Shown here piece after piece: positions 1 through 7,689 of a DNA stretch of 36,549 nt. Each line of letters opens with the position of its first letter. Within the stretch, counting starts at the first letter, position 1. The notes below the pieces were generated by a model. That model worked only from the letters and a program-made list of their open reading frames with translations. It was not told the origin of the DNA and made no database searches. The stretch is from IMG/VR virus record IMGVR_UViG_3300033155_001544, positions 1-36,549 of that record. One strand, given 5' to 3'. The DNA comes from a virus. The translations under genes and the position numbers were made by a program.

Positions 1-114
1 AAACGCCGACCAGTTATCGGTGTTCCCGGTGTGCTGCTCCATCCATTCCCAGACGTCGTCCGCGATGTTCCGGACAGAGTCCAGGCGGTCCGCGAATTCA
101 GGGCCCCTGTCGAG
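1..114. repeat. Terminal overlap of a circular genome, left copy
   Basis: Bases 1-114 are identical to 36436-36549 at the other end. The reading frame on the minus strand continues from position 1 into 36435 without a break, so this is best read as the assembly overlap of a circular or circularly permuted molecule of 36,435 bp, not a functional terminal repeat. Confidence 0.95.
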
Positions 115-399
115 GGCGGTGACTTGCATTTTATGTTCAACGATGAAATAGCCGGACGGGCTGTTCTCCAGGTCGACCGGGCTTATGTCGTCGTCGTCAC
201 TGATAATTATCCTCGGGTACACGTCCGGCTGGTTCCTCGGGTCGTCCTGCTCGAAGATCGTGATGTTCGCGGCCGCGACGTGCGCCGTCACGTTCTCATC
301 ACCCTTCAGGCCGTCCCGGAGTCCCTCCGCCGCGTTCTTCGTTGCGGTCCCGATGTTCGTCAGGCTGCCACCCCCAACTCTCTGAGGAACTTCACGCAC
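1..399 (-). CDS. Putative tail completion or neck protein, 5' part (runs across the circle junction)
   Basis: Minus-strand gene cut by the window edge. From a GTG at 399 (GAGG four bases upstream) it reads to position 1 and continues at 36435 to a TGA at 36331-36333, giving 167 residues. The start is uncertain, since the GTG start makes a 40-base overlap with the upstream gp10-like gene. The protein is acidic and tryptophan-rich near the C-terminus (WEWMEQ, NTDNW). It lies between the gp10-like protein and the genes leading to the tail tube, where siphoviruses encode a tail terminator or completion protein. That role is inferred from position; I do not recognise the family from sequence. Confidence 0.75.
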   Translation of the reverse strand, partial: MREVPQRVGGGSLTNIGTATKNAAEGLRDGLKGDENVTAHVAAANITIFEQDDPRNQPDVYPRIIISDDDDISPVDLENSPSGYFIVEHKMQVTALDRGPEFADRLDSVRNIADDVWEWMEQHTGNTDNWSAF

Positions 400-863
400 T
401 CGTCCTCGGCGTGCCGCTGCGCGTGACCTTTGAACTTCGAGAACGCGGGGTTGATGAAGTCCCGCGGTTTCATCCCGCGGACGAACCGGGCGAAGTGCAT
501 CTCACCGGACTTGCCCTCCCACGCGAGCACGCCGCCGGGCTCCTTTGGTCGTATGACCTGTCCGGATGGGCCGTAGATACCGGACCCAGTTTGGACGGCG
601 TCCATGTACGGGAACCCGTCGCTCGTCGCGGTAGGCCCGACGTACACGGTCTTCCCGCGGATGATGTGCTCGACCGATTCGATACCACCGCCGAGGCGAC
701 GCGCCCCAACCTGCGATATGGCCGTCTTCACGTCGCCCTCGGCTACGATGCCGAGCCGGCCGAGCACACGGTTCATCAGGACTGTCTCGATCCGTGAGCC
801 GAGCTGAAAGAATTGTTCGAGCTTCGTGAGGTCGACCTCGATCGTCACGACGTCATCGGTCAC
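360..863 (-). CDS. HK97 gp10-like head-tail/tail completion protein
   Basis: 167 residues from a GTG at 863 that follows GGAGGAGGT by six bases and overlaps the stop of the upstream gene as GTGA; this sets the start. The C-terminal half contains a segment reading VRGMKPRDFINPAF, like the 'G..p.PFl.PA' signature of HK97 gp10-like proteins, after a central beta-rich part. In siphoviruses this protein helps complete the tail or join it to the head. Its place directly after the connector gene supports the call. The family match is by eye and moderate. Confidence 0.6.
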   Translation of the reverse strand: MTDDVVTIEVDLTKLEQFFQLGSRIETVLMNRVLGRLGIVAEGDVKTAISQVGARRLGGGIESVEHIIRGKTVYVGPTATSDGFPYMDAVQTGSGIYGPSGQVIRPKEPGGVLAWEGKSGEMHFARFVRGMKPRDFINPAFSKFKGHAQRHAEDECVKFLRELGVAA

Positions 864-1240
864 GAGGATGACCTCCTCCACGCGGATACCGCCCGTGTCG
901 TGCGGCCCGTTTCCGTGTAGGTGTCCTCGATGTAACGGTCGAGAGCGTCGAGCCCGCGCTTCATCAGCGGGTTCTGTTGGGCGACCATCTCGGCCTCCAT
1001 CTGATAATGGTGATCTGTCATGTAGATCCCCGCGCCGATGTCCGCGGTGATCTCCTTGATAGCATCCGGGCATGTCGTGAGCGGGAGCGTGTCCTCGAAC
1101 CTGCCGAGCGCGGGATCCACGAACTGCACCCGCGCGCGCTTGCAGCAGTTATCGAGCTCCGTATCATGATCGGTATTGGGTGCAGGTATCTGCGGGATCC
1201 TGATCGCCTTCAGGTCGGTCTTGGTCGCGTACTCAGCCAT
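860..1240 (-). CDS. Putative head-tail connector (gp36/gp6-like)
   Basis: 126 residues beginning MAEYATKTDL, which resembles the N-terminal YAT..DL of Mu gp36-like proteins, followed by a helical middle with a DHHYQMEAE segment. Such proteins form a ring under the portal that seals the head and docks the tail. It overlaps the upstream SAP-domain gene by 8 bases and the downstream gp10-like gene by a GTGA junction, so the three are probably translated together. The C-terminus is Arg/Ser-rich. Function is inferred from position and weak sequence resemblance. Confidence 0.55.
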   Translation of the reverse strand: MAEYATKTDLKAIRIPQIPAPNTDHDTELDNCCKRARVQFVDPALGRFEDTLPLTTCPDAIKEITADIGAGIYMTDHHYQMEAEMVAQQNPLMKRGLDALDRYIEDTYTETGRTTRAVSAWRRSSS

Positions 1241-1697
1241 TGACCTCGCCGCCCATCGATGCCTTTGCGATGCGCGCGGCGAGCACGGACTTCCTGCCGG
1301 ATGTCGAGACGTTCATGTCCGCGGCCATCCTCCGGAGCTCTTTCACCGTATATGCCGGGCTGTCGAGCTCTTCGACGGTGTACCCCGGAGTGTCTGGGTT
1401 CCCGAAGTCGTAGGCGTCGTCCACGGCGTCCGATTCGGCCGTATCGTCCTGCTCCCACACGGGCTCGTCCTCGGTCTCCGAGGGGAGCGGTTCAGGGACA
1501 TCCTCGACGTACTCCTCGATATCGAGCCAATACTCGTCGAGGACGTTCTGGAGGAGTCGGTCGCCTTCGTCTCCGCTCGGGAAGTCGGCTCTCGATATGA
1601 CACGGGGCTCTCTGCCGAACTTCATCCCGCTCCGGTTGAAGTTCCCGAAAGGGTGGTTCTTCCGGACCTGCACGCTGTATCGCACATCTTCCTTCAT
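1233..1697 (-). CDS. Acidic protein with C-terminal SAP/HeH-like domain
   Basis: 154 residues from ATG 1697, preceded by AAGGAGAG. The N-terminal part contains RYSVQVRKNHPFGNF, the middle is very acidic (many Glu/Asp/Pro around residues 75-110), and the last ~35 residues (YTVKELRRMAADMNV... then KSVLAARIAKA) look like a SAP or HeH helix-extension-helix fold, a small nucleic-acid-binding domain often found after capsid genes in phages. It lies just after the capsid gene and a strong hairpin. A head-closure or DNA-contact role is inference. Confidence 0.6.
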   Translation of the reverse strand: MKEDVRYSVQVRKNHPFGNFNRSGMKFGREPRVISRADFPSGDEGDRLLQNVLDEYWLDIEEYVEDVPEPLPSETEDEPVWEQDDTAESDAVDDAYDFGNPDTPGYTVEELDSPAYTVKELRRMAADMNVSTSGRKSVLAARIAKASMGGEVNG

Positions 1698-1738
1698 CTG
1701 TCCATCTCTCCTTGACGTCTGGATCATTATGGGGGGGT

Positions 1739-1759
1739 GTCCTCCCGTGACGGGAGGAC
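1739..1759 (-). terminator. Hairpin after the major capsid gene
   Basis: A perfect 9-bp GC-rich stem (1739-1747 pairing with 1751-1759) with a three-base loop, inside the 81-base gap between the capsid gene and the next start. No T-run follows on the transcribed strand, so it is more likely an attenuator, mRNA 3'-end stabiliser or processing site than a classical terminator; such hairpins can set capsid expression above downstream genes. Confidence 0.4.
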
Positions 1760-1778
1760 CTTTGCCGGTTCAGCCCGA

Positions 1779-2708
1779 TCAGCTCGGGTTGTTCCTGATC
1801 GACAGCCGCCAGTCGCCGTATCCGAACACCATACGCTCCTTGATCCCGAACAGGTAGCTGTTCTCCACTACCGCGAGGCTCGTGCCCTCGCCCAGGCTCT
1901 CGTTCTTGATCTTCTCGCGCTCCTGGAACACGAACGGCCGCGCGAACTGCTTGGCGCCGTTCAGGTACCAGCAGTTGACGTCCTCCAGGTGGATGTTCAC
2001 GAGCGGCTTCAGGCCGTACTTCGTGACGATGTTCTTGTCGTTGTTCGTGCCGCCCGGGAGCAGCTCGGACTCGATCGCCACGTACAGGTCGGCCTCGAGG
2101 TCGATGGGCACCATGATGGAGCTCGGGATCACGCCGGCCTTCCGGCCGCGGTCGTCCCGGAACTTCCGCATCTTGATGATCGCCGCCTTGATGCCGGCCG
2201 CGCCCAGGGTCTGCGTCTCGTCGTTGTCCTGTGCGGTCGTGTACTCTGAGGCGGGGTCGACGTGGTCGCTGTCGTACATCTGCTGGCCGTCGTAGCAGAG
2301 CCCTGCGGAGGTGACGCCGGCGATCACGGTCGCCGCGAACAGGAGCTCCTTCTCCTGGTACGCGCTCTCAGCGAGCTGCTGGACCCTGCGCTTGACCTCG
2401 CCGAACTGGTCGTCGGCGAGCTCGTCACGGCCGATGAGGATCGACGCCTCGTACGTCTTGTTCTCGAGGCTGTAGCGCTGCTCGGTGAGCCGCTTCGGCT
2501 GGCGCTCGTCGATCCACTCCTGGAGCCGCGCGGTCGACCCGAGGGTCACGTACCTGTGCTCGGAGGTCGTGGACTTCACGGTCTCGCAGAGCTCGGGCCA
2601 CGTCGGCGCGGTGATGGCGTCCCTGGCCGTCTCCGCGTACGCCATCTTGAAGATGGTCGCGAGGGCGGTGTTCAGGTACGACTGGTTCAGAACTTCAGGT
2701 CCTGGCAT
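1779..2708 (-). CDS. Major capsid protein, Mu gpT-like (HK97 fold)
   Basis: 309 residues from ATG 2708, which overlaps the upstream stop (TGATG) and follows GGGGGG. It shows the hallmarks of Mu gpT-type major head subunits: a segment TLGSTARLQEWIDERQ, then RYSLENKTYEASILIGRDELADDQFG, then a 'YDGQQMYDSDHVDP' motif and a long C-terminal domain. It would form the icosahedral shell after removal of the scaffold. Neighbours are the decoration protein upstream and connectors downstream, the usual head order. A longer in-frame start exists but has no ribosome site and overlaps the decoration gene. Confidence 0.88.
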   Translation of the reverse strand: MPGPEVLNQSYLNTALATIFKMAYAETARDAITAPTWPELCETVKSTTSEHRYVTLGSTARLQEWIDERQPKRLTEQRYSLENKTYEASILIGRDELADDQFGEVKRRVQQLAESAYQEKELLFAATVIAGVTSAGLCYDGQQMYDSDHVDPASEYTTAQDNDETQTLGAAGIKAAIIKMRKFRDDRGRKAGVIPSSIMVPIDLEADLYVAIESELLPGGTNNDKNIVTKYGLKPLVNIHLEDVNCWYLNGAKQFARPFVFQEREKIKNESLGEGTSLAVVENSYLFGIKERMVFGYGDWRLSIRNNPS

Positions 2709-3568
2709 CAGGCATTCCCCCCTGGTAGGTAGATGGCGATGTGCAGAACACAAGACAGGTCTGCATGATTGCTCGTGGTGACCTTCAGCGCAGTCTCCGC
2801 GGCGTAACCGTGATTGAGCCTCACGGTACTGCCGGTCTGGTCTGCTCCGAGGGCATAGGCTCCGAGCGTGGTAGCATCGGATCCTGCCAGTGCCGTCCAG
2901 CCTACGGCCGCTGCGGTGGTGGCTGCGAGGAACCCGTTCGCGTCGTCGGCGTCACCAGCATCGACGGTAGCGCCCGACATGTGTACGAGGACCTCCAGAT
3001 CCTCCGAATAGACGATAGCGCCAATGGGTACGGTGACGACGGTCGTGCTTACTGTGTTAAGGTTGCCGAAGGGGTACTCGAGGTGATAGATCCCTGCAGG
3101 CCGGTTCGTGTATCCCGTGATGTCGATTAACGGCGCGGTCGCCGATGGTACGTCGACGATCATGCCGTGCGGTGGGTAACACTGTGGTGTGGTGGTGACG
3201 GTCTGGTCGTCAGTGAGCCATACTTCCCTCCCGATGTCCGTCTCAGCAAGGCCGGATCCGACGAACTCTCCGATGCCACTACGGTCCACGTTGTCAGCGT
3301 CGCCCGCTGCGCCTCCGTTCACTGCGATCCCAGCGAACGGCTTCAACGCGAGCGCGGTCGTGAATGGCTTCAGGTATCCGCCGTCGATCACGTAGGCTGC
3401 GCCGGCGTAGCCGGTCACGCCCGTCGCGATCGTCATGGACTTCACGGTGCCGTCCTGGTGCTTCGGGTCGCGGTGGTTGGCCTGCGCGGTCATCTTGATG
3501 ACCACGAGGAACATCATCAGGAGCAAGGGTATGCACCCGAGGATCGTGCTTGCGAGAGCCGGGATCAT
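2708..3568 (-). CDS. Probable capsid decoration protein with N-terminal hydrophobic helix
   Basis: 286 residues from ATG 3568 with GGGGGTGA upstream and a TGATG overlap with the scaffold stop. Residues 1-25 are a hydrophobic stretch (LGCIPLLLMMFLVVIK). Residues ~40-85 read like small head-decoration proteins of the DUF2190 sort (TVKSMTIATGVTGYAGAAYV, then KPFAGIAVNGG), followed by a larger beta-rich domain rich in Ala, Gly and Thr. Position between scaffold and major capsid protein is typical of a decoration or head-fibre gene. The hydrophobic N-terminus is unusual; an alternative Met26 start (3493) would remove it but has no good ribosome site. Confidence 0.6.
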   Translation of the reverse strand: MIPALASTILGCIPLLLMMFLVVIKMTAQANHRDPKHQDGTVKSMTIATGVTGYAGAAYVIDGGYLKPFTTALALKPFAGIAVNGGAAGDADNVDRSGIGEFVGSGLAETDIGREVWLTDDQTVTTTPQCYPPHGMIVDVPSATAPLIDITGYTNRPAGIYHLEYPFGNLNTVSTTVVTVPIGAIVYSEDLEVLVHMSGATVDAGDADDANGFLAATTAAAVGWTALAGSDATTLGAYALGADQTGSTVRLNHGYAAETALKVTTSNHADLSCVLHIAIYLPGGNA

Positions 3569-4137
3569 CAGGCATCACCCCCGTCAGGCTTGTCGAGCTT
3601 CCAGTCCGGGTCGAGCTCCTTCGCGGTCAGGCCGAACTTGTCGAATGTGTCCTTCCCGTCCTCGTAGGTCTTCTCGTGCTCCGCCTTCCCGCCGGTACGC
3701 TGGGCGCCGATGACGCTCCTGCGCTCCCCCGCGGGGACGTCCTCCAGGAGACGCTCCTTGTACGCCCGCATCGCCTGTGCTGTGACGGCGACCGCGGTCT
3801 TCTTCAGCTCCGGGGTCTCCATCTCCGTCAGCTCTGCGAGGCGCTTCTTGGCTGCCTCCTCGTCCAGCTCGTCCTCAGCCAGGTCCTTCTCGATCTCGAG
3901 TGTCTCCTCCGCGAGGGCCTCCTTCTCCTTCTGGCGATAGGCTTCGAGTTCCGTGCTGTGGTCCTCGAGGGCCTTCTTCGCCTCGGCGAGCTCTGCCTCC
4001 GCTTTGGTGACCTTCTCGGTGAGGGCCTCGACGCTGGCCGTCTCAGTCTCGCCGAGCTGCTTCTTCAGGCCGGCGTTCTCCTTCTCGAGAGTCGCGAGGC
4101 GGCTCTCGAGCTCCTTCACCTTGTTATCTTCTGCCAT
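3568..4137 (-). CDS. Probable nested scaffold protein (in-frame internal start)
   Basis: An in-frame ATG at 4137 (Met275 of the larger gene) is preceded by GGAGATGA four bases upstream, a strong ribosome site inside coding sequence. Starting here yields 189 residues, nearly all charged alpha-helix with clear coiled-coil heptads (KELESRLATLEKENAGLKKQ). This mirrors lambda C/Nu3 and Mu I/Z, where the scaffold is made separately from inside the protease gene. The site is visible; its use is inferred. Confidence 0.5.
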   Translation of the reverse strand: MAEDNKVKELESRLATLEKENAGLKKQLGETETASVEALTEKVTKAEAELAEAKKALEDHSTELEAYRQKEKEALAEETLEIEKDLAEDELDEEAAKKRLAELTEMETPELKKTAVAVTAQAMRAYKERLLEDVPAGERRSVIGAQRTGGKAEHEKTYEDGKDTFDKFGLTAKELDPDWKLDKPDGGDA

Positions 4138-4959
4138 AAGGTCATCTCCGTCGGTGGTCACTGGCGGGTCCGATGAGGCCCCCGCCGTGAACGTGATGGC
4201 CAGCGCTTCGACGGCGCTGGCCGCGAGAGGTCTGACGCGCGACTTGTCCTTCGAGAACGCGGGCTCGAGCGTCGCGGCAACGCCGCGCGGTTCGATCCCG
4301 ATAAACCGCCCCGAGGTGTCGAACTCAGGCCACCCCTGGATGCTTTCGTACAATTCGCCGGCCGCTGCAAGGTCCTGCAGCGCCTTGTCCTTGATCGTGT
4401 GGTAAATGTCCATCTCGCCGTCGTCGTTCTTCCTGGCGTCCTGGATGCGCGTGTCGAACGCCAGCGGGTTGTCTATGAACAACGTCGAGCCGTTGTGTGA
4501 TATCTCCGTATGAAATTTCAGGAACGGCTTGTCCTTCCAGCGCTCTGGCTGGATCATCTCTGACGTGAAGTCCCACCCCTGCAGCTCCCCGGGGCCGAGC
4601 ACGGTGGCCTTCACGAGCATCTCGCCCTCGGGCACAGTGAACCCCGTGATGTCCTCGACGATCGAAGCTGGGGAGCTCGCCTGCCATGCGATGCTGACGG
4701 ATCCCGCGATAGGTGCGTCAGCCTTCCACTCGTCCGCGAGCCACTTCTCGACGGCGTCCGCGTCCGAGAATTTATCCTTTGAGAATCGGAGGCTCTGCGC
4801 CTCTTTCTTGCCGGATTCGGTGAGGGTCCCGACGACGAGCTGCACGCCCTCGGCGAGCTCCGTCTGCCCCCATGAATCGGTGGAATCCTTGAAAAGCGAG
4901 GGGTCCTTCAACCGGACCTTGAACTCGGTCTCTTTCTCGTCGATACCAGGCATCGACAA
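3568..4959 (-). CDS. Prohead maturation protease / scaffold fusion
   Basis: 463 residues, from TTG 4959 or ATG 4953, about 25 bases after a TATA box, so the message is nearly leaderless. The N-terminal ~110 residues resemble an XkdF-like domain (VRLKDPSLFKD; SLRFSKDKF; VEKWLADEW). Residues ~110-255 have the layout of prohead proteases, with a candidate catalytic His in FLKFHTEISH and Ser in LYESIQGWPEF. Residues ~275-460 are a coiled-coil scaffold. The protein would shape the procapsid and then cleave scaffold and capsid. Catalytic residues are tentative. It sits between the gpF-like gene and the decoration gene and carries a nested scaffold start. Confidence 0.7.
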   Translation of the reverse strand: MSMPGIDEKETEFKVRLKDPSLFKDSTDSWGQTELAEGVQLVVGTLTESGKKEAQSLRFSKDKFSDADAVEKWLADEWKADAPIAGSVSIAWQASSPASIVEDITGFTVPEGEMLVKATVLGPGELQGWDFTSEMIQPERWKDKPFLKFHTEISHNGSTLFIDNPLAFDTRIQDARKNDDGEMDIYHTIKDKALQDLAAAGELYESIQGWPEFDTSGRFIGIEPRGVAATLEPAFSKDKSRVRPLAASAVEALAITFTAGASSDPPVTTDGDDLMAEDNKVKELESRLATLEKENAGLKKQLGETETASVEALTEKVTKAEAELAEAKKALEDHSTELEAYRQKEKEALAEETLEIEKDLAEDELDEEAAKKRLAELTEMETPELKKTAVAVTAQAMRAYKERLLEDVPAGERRSVIGAQRTGGKAEHEKTYEDGKDTFDKFGLTAKELDPDWKLDKPDGGDA

Positions 4960-4996
4960 TTTAAATTTCCGGACTCTCGATATAAAGTTGTCGGCG
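4951..4996 (-). promoter_or_regulatory. Archaeal-type promoter of the head operon (copy A of a repeated element)
   Basis: On the minus strand the sequence reads CCGACA, two bases, then TTTATATCGAGAGTCC, GGAA, then ATTGTCGATG at the gene start. The TATA box (about 4981-4986) is ~25 bases upstream of the TTG at 4959, the normal archaeal distance to a transcription start, implying a nearly leaderless mRNA. The element is almost identical to that at 7645-7689. It lies within the 3' end of the upstream small gene. Confidence 0.75.
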
Positions 4997-5182
4997 CGGT
5001 TTCAGCCCTTTTCGGGCCATTATCTCGTCGTGCATGTACCTTACGGTCCTCGTGTTCGGACGCTCTCCGAAGTAGGCGGCCAGACGGTCTGTGATACGTT
5101 CGAAAGACACCCCCGATCCGCGGTAATGTCTGATGATAAATATCACGTCAGGATCGAGCCTGAATTTTTTCACACGTCCCAT
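4961..5182 (-). CDS. Small HTH-like protein
   Basis: 73 residues from ATG 5182, just after the stop of the gpF-like gene. The sequence (RVKKFRLDPDVIFIIRHYRGSG, then ERITDRLAAYF, then RTVRYMHDEIMARKG) has the spacing of a helix-turn-helix unit of the kind seen in small homeodomain-like phage proteins. Its last residues (LYIESPEI) are encoded by the promoter element that drives the next gene, so its C-terminus and that promoter are constrained together. A longer upstream start would overlap the gpF-like gene and lacks a ribosome site. Role unknown. Confidence 0.6.
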   Translation of the reverse strand: MGRVKKFRLDPDVIFIIRHYRGSGVSFERITDRLAAYFGERPNTRTVRYMHDEIMARKGLKPRRQLYIESPEI

Positions 5183-5184
5183 GG

Positions 5185-6099
5185 TCAAATCACACCCCTC
5201 GCGCCGGTGAATTGTAGGTCCGGATGAGACCAACACGCCGCCTCATCTTGCCGGGAAAAACCGATGCTTTCGAGCGTCTCCAATTTGCTCTCGTCGAAGT
5301 AGGGAATCTCGACGCACCCGCAGTTCATGTGATACGGAGGGAGCCCGTAGGTCGGCTTGTCGTAAGAGTGCGGGTTGTCGTCCTCTATCTCACGGCAAAG
5401 ATCACAGCAGTCGCCCGCCGCGAGTGACTCGAACATCCGGGTGAACGGTTGGTACCTGGCGCGGGCCGCCGTGTTGTACGAGTCCGCCATCGTCGTCCTG
5501 ATGTACCCCGAAGCGCGCGCCCTCGGGCTCATGTTGCCGGTGCCGGTGGTCATGTACTTCGAGTGGAGACCGGGGTACTGTTCCCGGTGAAAGTAATGCT
5601 CGATGTCGTTCCTCAATCCTGTAATACTCTTGCCGGTGGTGAGCGCGTTCGTGACCGTGCTCTTGAGGGACTGCGTCGTGTTCCGGACGATACCGTCGAA
5701 GGCGTCGACGACACGGGCGTGATGTGCCGACAGCATCGCCCTGTCCATGGACAGAGTGGTGCCAATGTTCACTTTCACCCTACCCCGTGACGCCTTCTTT
5801 AATCGCATCTCCCCGTCCCTCGCGCCCTTCGAGTACGCCTTACCGAGCGGGTCCTCGACCTGGGCCGCGAGGTAGTCCGGTGTGAATATCTCCATCGTCG
5901 TGCCGATGTGTCCCATGAGGAAGTCGTGCACCGCAGGATCCACGGGCGTCGGGTTCGGAGGCGGCGCGTCAGCGAACGCGATGGGTACGTTGATGATGGC
6001 GCCCTCGTCGACGACGAGCTCGTCGAAGATCGCGAGGATGTGCTCTGCGAGAAAATCGAACTGCCCTGCCATCTGACGTTCTATCCGGTTGCTCATCAC
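5185..6099 (-). CDS. Head morphogenesis protein, Mu gpF-like
   Basis: 304 residues (GTG 6099 or ATG 6096). The C-terminal domain has the Mu gpF signature: a helix IRTTMADSYNTAARARY, then CCDLC (Cys231/232, Cys235), then PPYHMNCGCVEIP (His257, Cys260, Cys262), a probable metal-binding site. The N-terminal half is helical. These minor head proteins attach to the portal and are needed for capsid assembly. It follows the portal gene by 36 bases, the usual order. No good ribosome site is visible, so translation may be coupled to the portal gene. Confidence 0.85.
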   Translation of the reverse strand: MMSNRIERQMAGQFDFLAEHILAIFDELVVDEGAIINVPIAFADAPPPNPTPVDPAVHDFLMGHIGTTMEIFTPDYLAAQVEDPLGKAYSKGARDGEMRLKKASRGRVKVNIGTTLSMDRAMLSAHHARVVDAFDGIVRNTTQSLKSTVTNALTTGKSITGLRNDIEHYFHREQYPGLHSKYMTTGTGNMSPRARASGYIRTTMADSYNTAARARYQPFTRMFESLAAGDCCDLCREIEDDNPHSYDKPTYGLPPYHMNCGCVEIPYFDESKLETLESIGFSRQDEAACWSHPDLQFTGARGVI

Positions 6100-6135
6100 G
6101 CGGAGGCCGTTGGGGTTGGGTCTCGGCGTGGGCCA

Positions 6136-7653
6136 TCACCCCGTCGCTTCCAGTCCAGTCCCGTCTGCCTTACCCTCACCAGGTCCTTCGCCAGCACCGT
6201 GAGGTCCGGTAGCGTCGGGCGCGTGCCCGCCGGGGCCTTTCGCCGGTGGCGCGTCTGCGAACGGGTCGGGGCCCTGCGGCTGTTCGAGCGGTGGTAATCC
6301 CCACATCTCACGGGCCTCTGTTGCGGGGTCGATTATGCCGGCGTCCACGAGCACCACGATGGTATCGGCGAGCGCCTTGCGGTCGTCCGGGAGGAACGGG
6401 TCATGCACTACCTCGATCTCCGCGTCCTCGTGGATCTTCAGGTTTTGTCGCAGTATCGGGAAAAGCCCGTTATGCCAGAGGTCATCGTCGAGGATCATCT
6501 GCTCGAACAGTATCCCCGGTGCCATGAGCGTGGCCTGTGTGTTTGCCGTGGATCTGTTCGCGCCCTCGCCCTCGGTGGTGAACTTCGGGACCCTGAGAGC
6601 CCTGGTCTTCCGGTTCTCCGTTTTCTCGATCGCCTTCACCAGTTCGGAGATCTGGTTGTTCAGGGAGATCGGGAGGAGGTCGACCGAATCGTCGGTGATT
6701 ATCTGGTTCGCTATCGATGCGATCGTGGTCCTGCCGGCGGAGGTGCTGACGCTGACACGGTCCTTCAGGAGCTCGTCGAGCTTGACTATCCGCTCTTCAG
6801 CGTCCGCCACGCCGTCGTCTGTGTCCATGTCGATGTACCCGTCCTTGTGCATCTCCCACAGCTTTATCTTCGCGTGGAGGAGCCCGTGCGCCGCTCTGAG
6901 GAGGAGCTGGTAGAGCAGTTCCCAGAGCGTGTCCTCGCGGGCCACCAGGTCGCTCACCTGTTGCGCGAGACCGAACCCGAGAAGGTCCGTGCCGAGCCTC
7001 CGCCAGTACGAATGAATGATCACGTCGGGGCCCCACGGCGTCGCTTCCGTGCCGTTGCCGTTCCCGGTGTCATCGCCGGACGACGTGCTGTCCTCGTCCT
7101 CGCTGCAGTAGTACCCGACGAGTTTTCCCGTCTCGTTCTTCTTCGGGATGACACCGTTCGGGTCGAGCACCTGGACGTCGAGCTGCCATGGATCCCACAG
7201 CTCTACATCCACGTCGTCCTCGTCGGTGATGATATGTCCAAAATAATTGCCGAAGAGGAGCTTGTTCAGCATGACCTCTTGCTCCCAGCGGCTCGCGGAG
7301 AATTTCTTGCCGAACTTGTTCAGCGACTTCTCCCACTCTTTCGCTTTGTCGGGGTCCTTGTCCCACGATACCGAGAACGTGATTCGACCGCCGGCGATGA
7401 ACGTCGCCAGGATGTCAGCCGAATAAAACACCTGGTCGTCGTGCGCCGCCATGTAGAGGTTCGTCTCCGTGTTCGGTATGACGAACGCGGTGCTCTCCTG
7501 GAGGCCTTCGGCAGAACCGGGGCTCGTCGTCCTCCGCGTAGCGAGGGGGACGTCGATATCGGTCCGCATCATAACAATCGGTCTTTTCCTGTAGGGACGC
7601 TCTACGCCCTCGATAACTTGCTTGCCGGTACCGGTCAATTCGGACACCGACAA
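6136..7653 (-). CDS. Portal protein
   Basis: 505 residues from TTG 7653 (GTG 7647 is an alternative), about 25 bases after a TATA box, so probably leaderless. Features typical of phage portals: an aromatic-rich clip region (PWQLDVQVLDPNG), a long helical wing (LWELLYQLLLRAAHGLLHAKIK), the ISELVKAIEKTENRKTRALRVP stretch, and a Gly/Pro-rich disordered tail after residue ~455. The dodecamer forms the DNA entry vertex and docks the terminase. It lies directly downstream of the large terminase and upstream of the gpF-like gene, the standard order. Confidence 0.85.
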   Translation of the reverse strand: MSVSELTGTGKQVIEGVERPYRKRPIVMMRTDIDVPLATRRTTSPGSAEGLQESTAFVIPNTETNLYMAAHDDQVFYSADILATFIAGGRITFSVSWDKDPDKAKEWEKSLNKFGKKFSASRWEQEVMLNKLLFGNYFGHIITDEDDVDVELWDPWQLDVQVLDPNGVIPKKNETGKLVGYYCSEDEDSTSSGDDTGNGNGTEATPWGPDVIIHSYWRRLGTDLLGFGLAQQVSDLVAREDTLWELLYQLLLRAAHGLLHAKIKLWEMHKDGYIDMDTDDGVADAEERIVKLDELLKDRVSVSTSAGRTTIASIANQIITDDSVDLLPISLNNQISELVKAIEKTENRKTRALRVPKFTTEGEGANRSTANTQATLMAPGILFEQMILDDDLWHNGLFPILRQNLKIHEDAEIEVVHDPFLPDDRKALADTIVVLVDAGIIDPATEAREMWGLPPLEQPQGPDPFADAPPAKGPGGHAPDATGPHGAGEGPGEGKADGTGLEATG

Positions 7654-7689
7654 TAATCATGTTCCGACTCTCGATATAAAGATGTCGGT
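7645..7689 (-). promoter_or_regulatory. Archaeal-type promoter of the portal gene (copy B of a repeated element)
   Basis: Minus strand reads CCGACA, then TCTTTATATCGAGAGTC, GGAA, and ATTGTCGGTG at the start codon. The TATA box centres near 7677. CCGACA and the downstream TGTCGG form an inverted repeat around the core promoter, a possible operator. The stretch 7690-7868, between this promoter and the terminase stop, holds no gene I can support; 7805-7865 is AT-rich. Confidence 0.75.

Noticed and set aside
6403-7656. A 417-codon plus-strand frame opposite the portal gene
   Set aside because: Same antisense effect; the portal frame has recognisable family features and a promoter.
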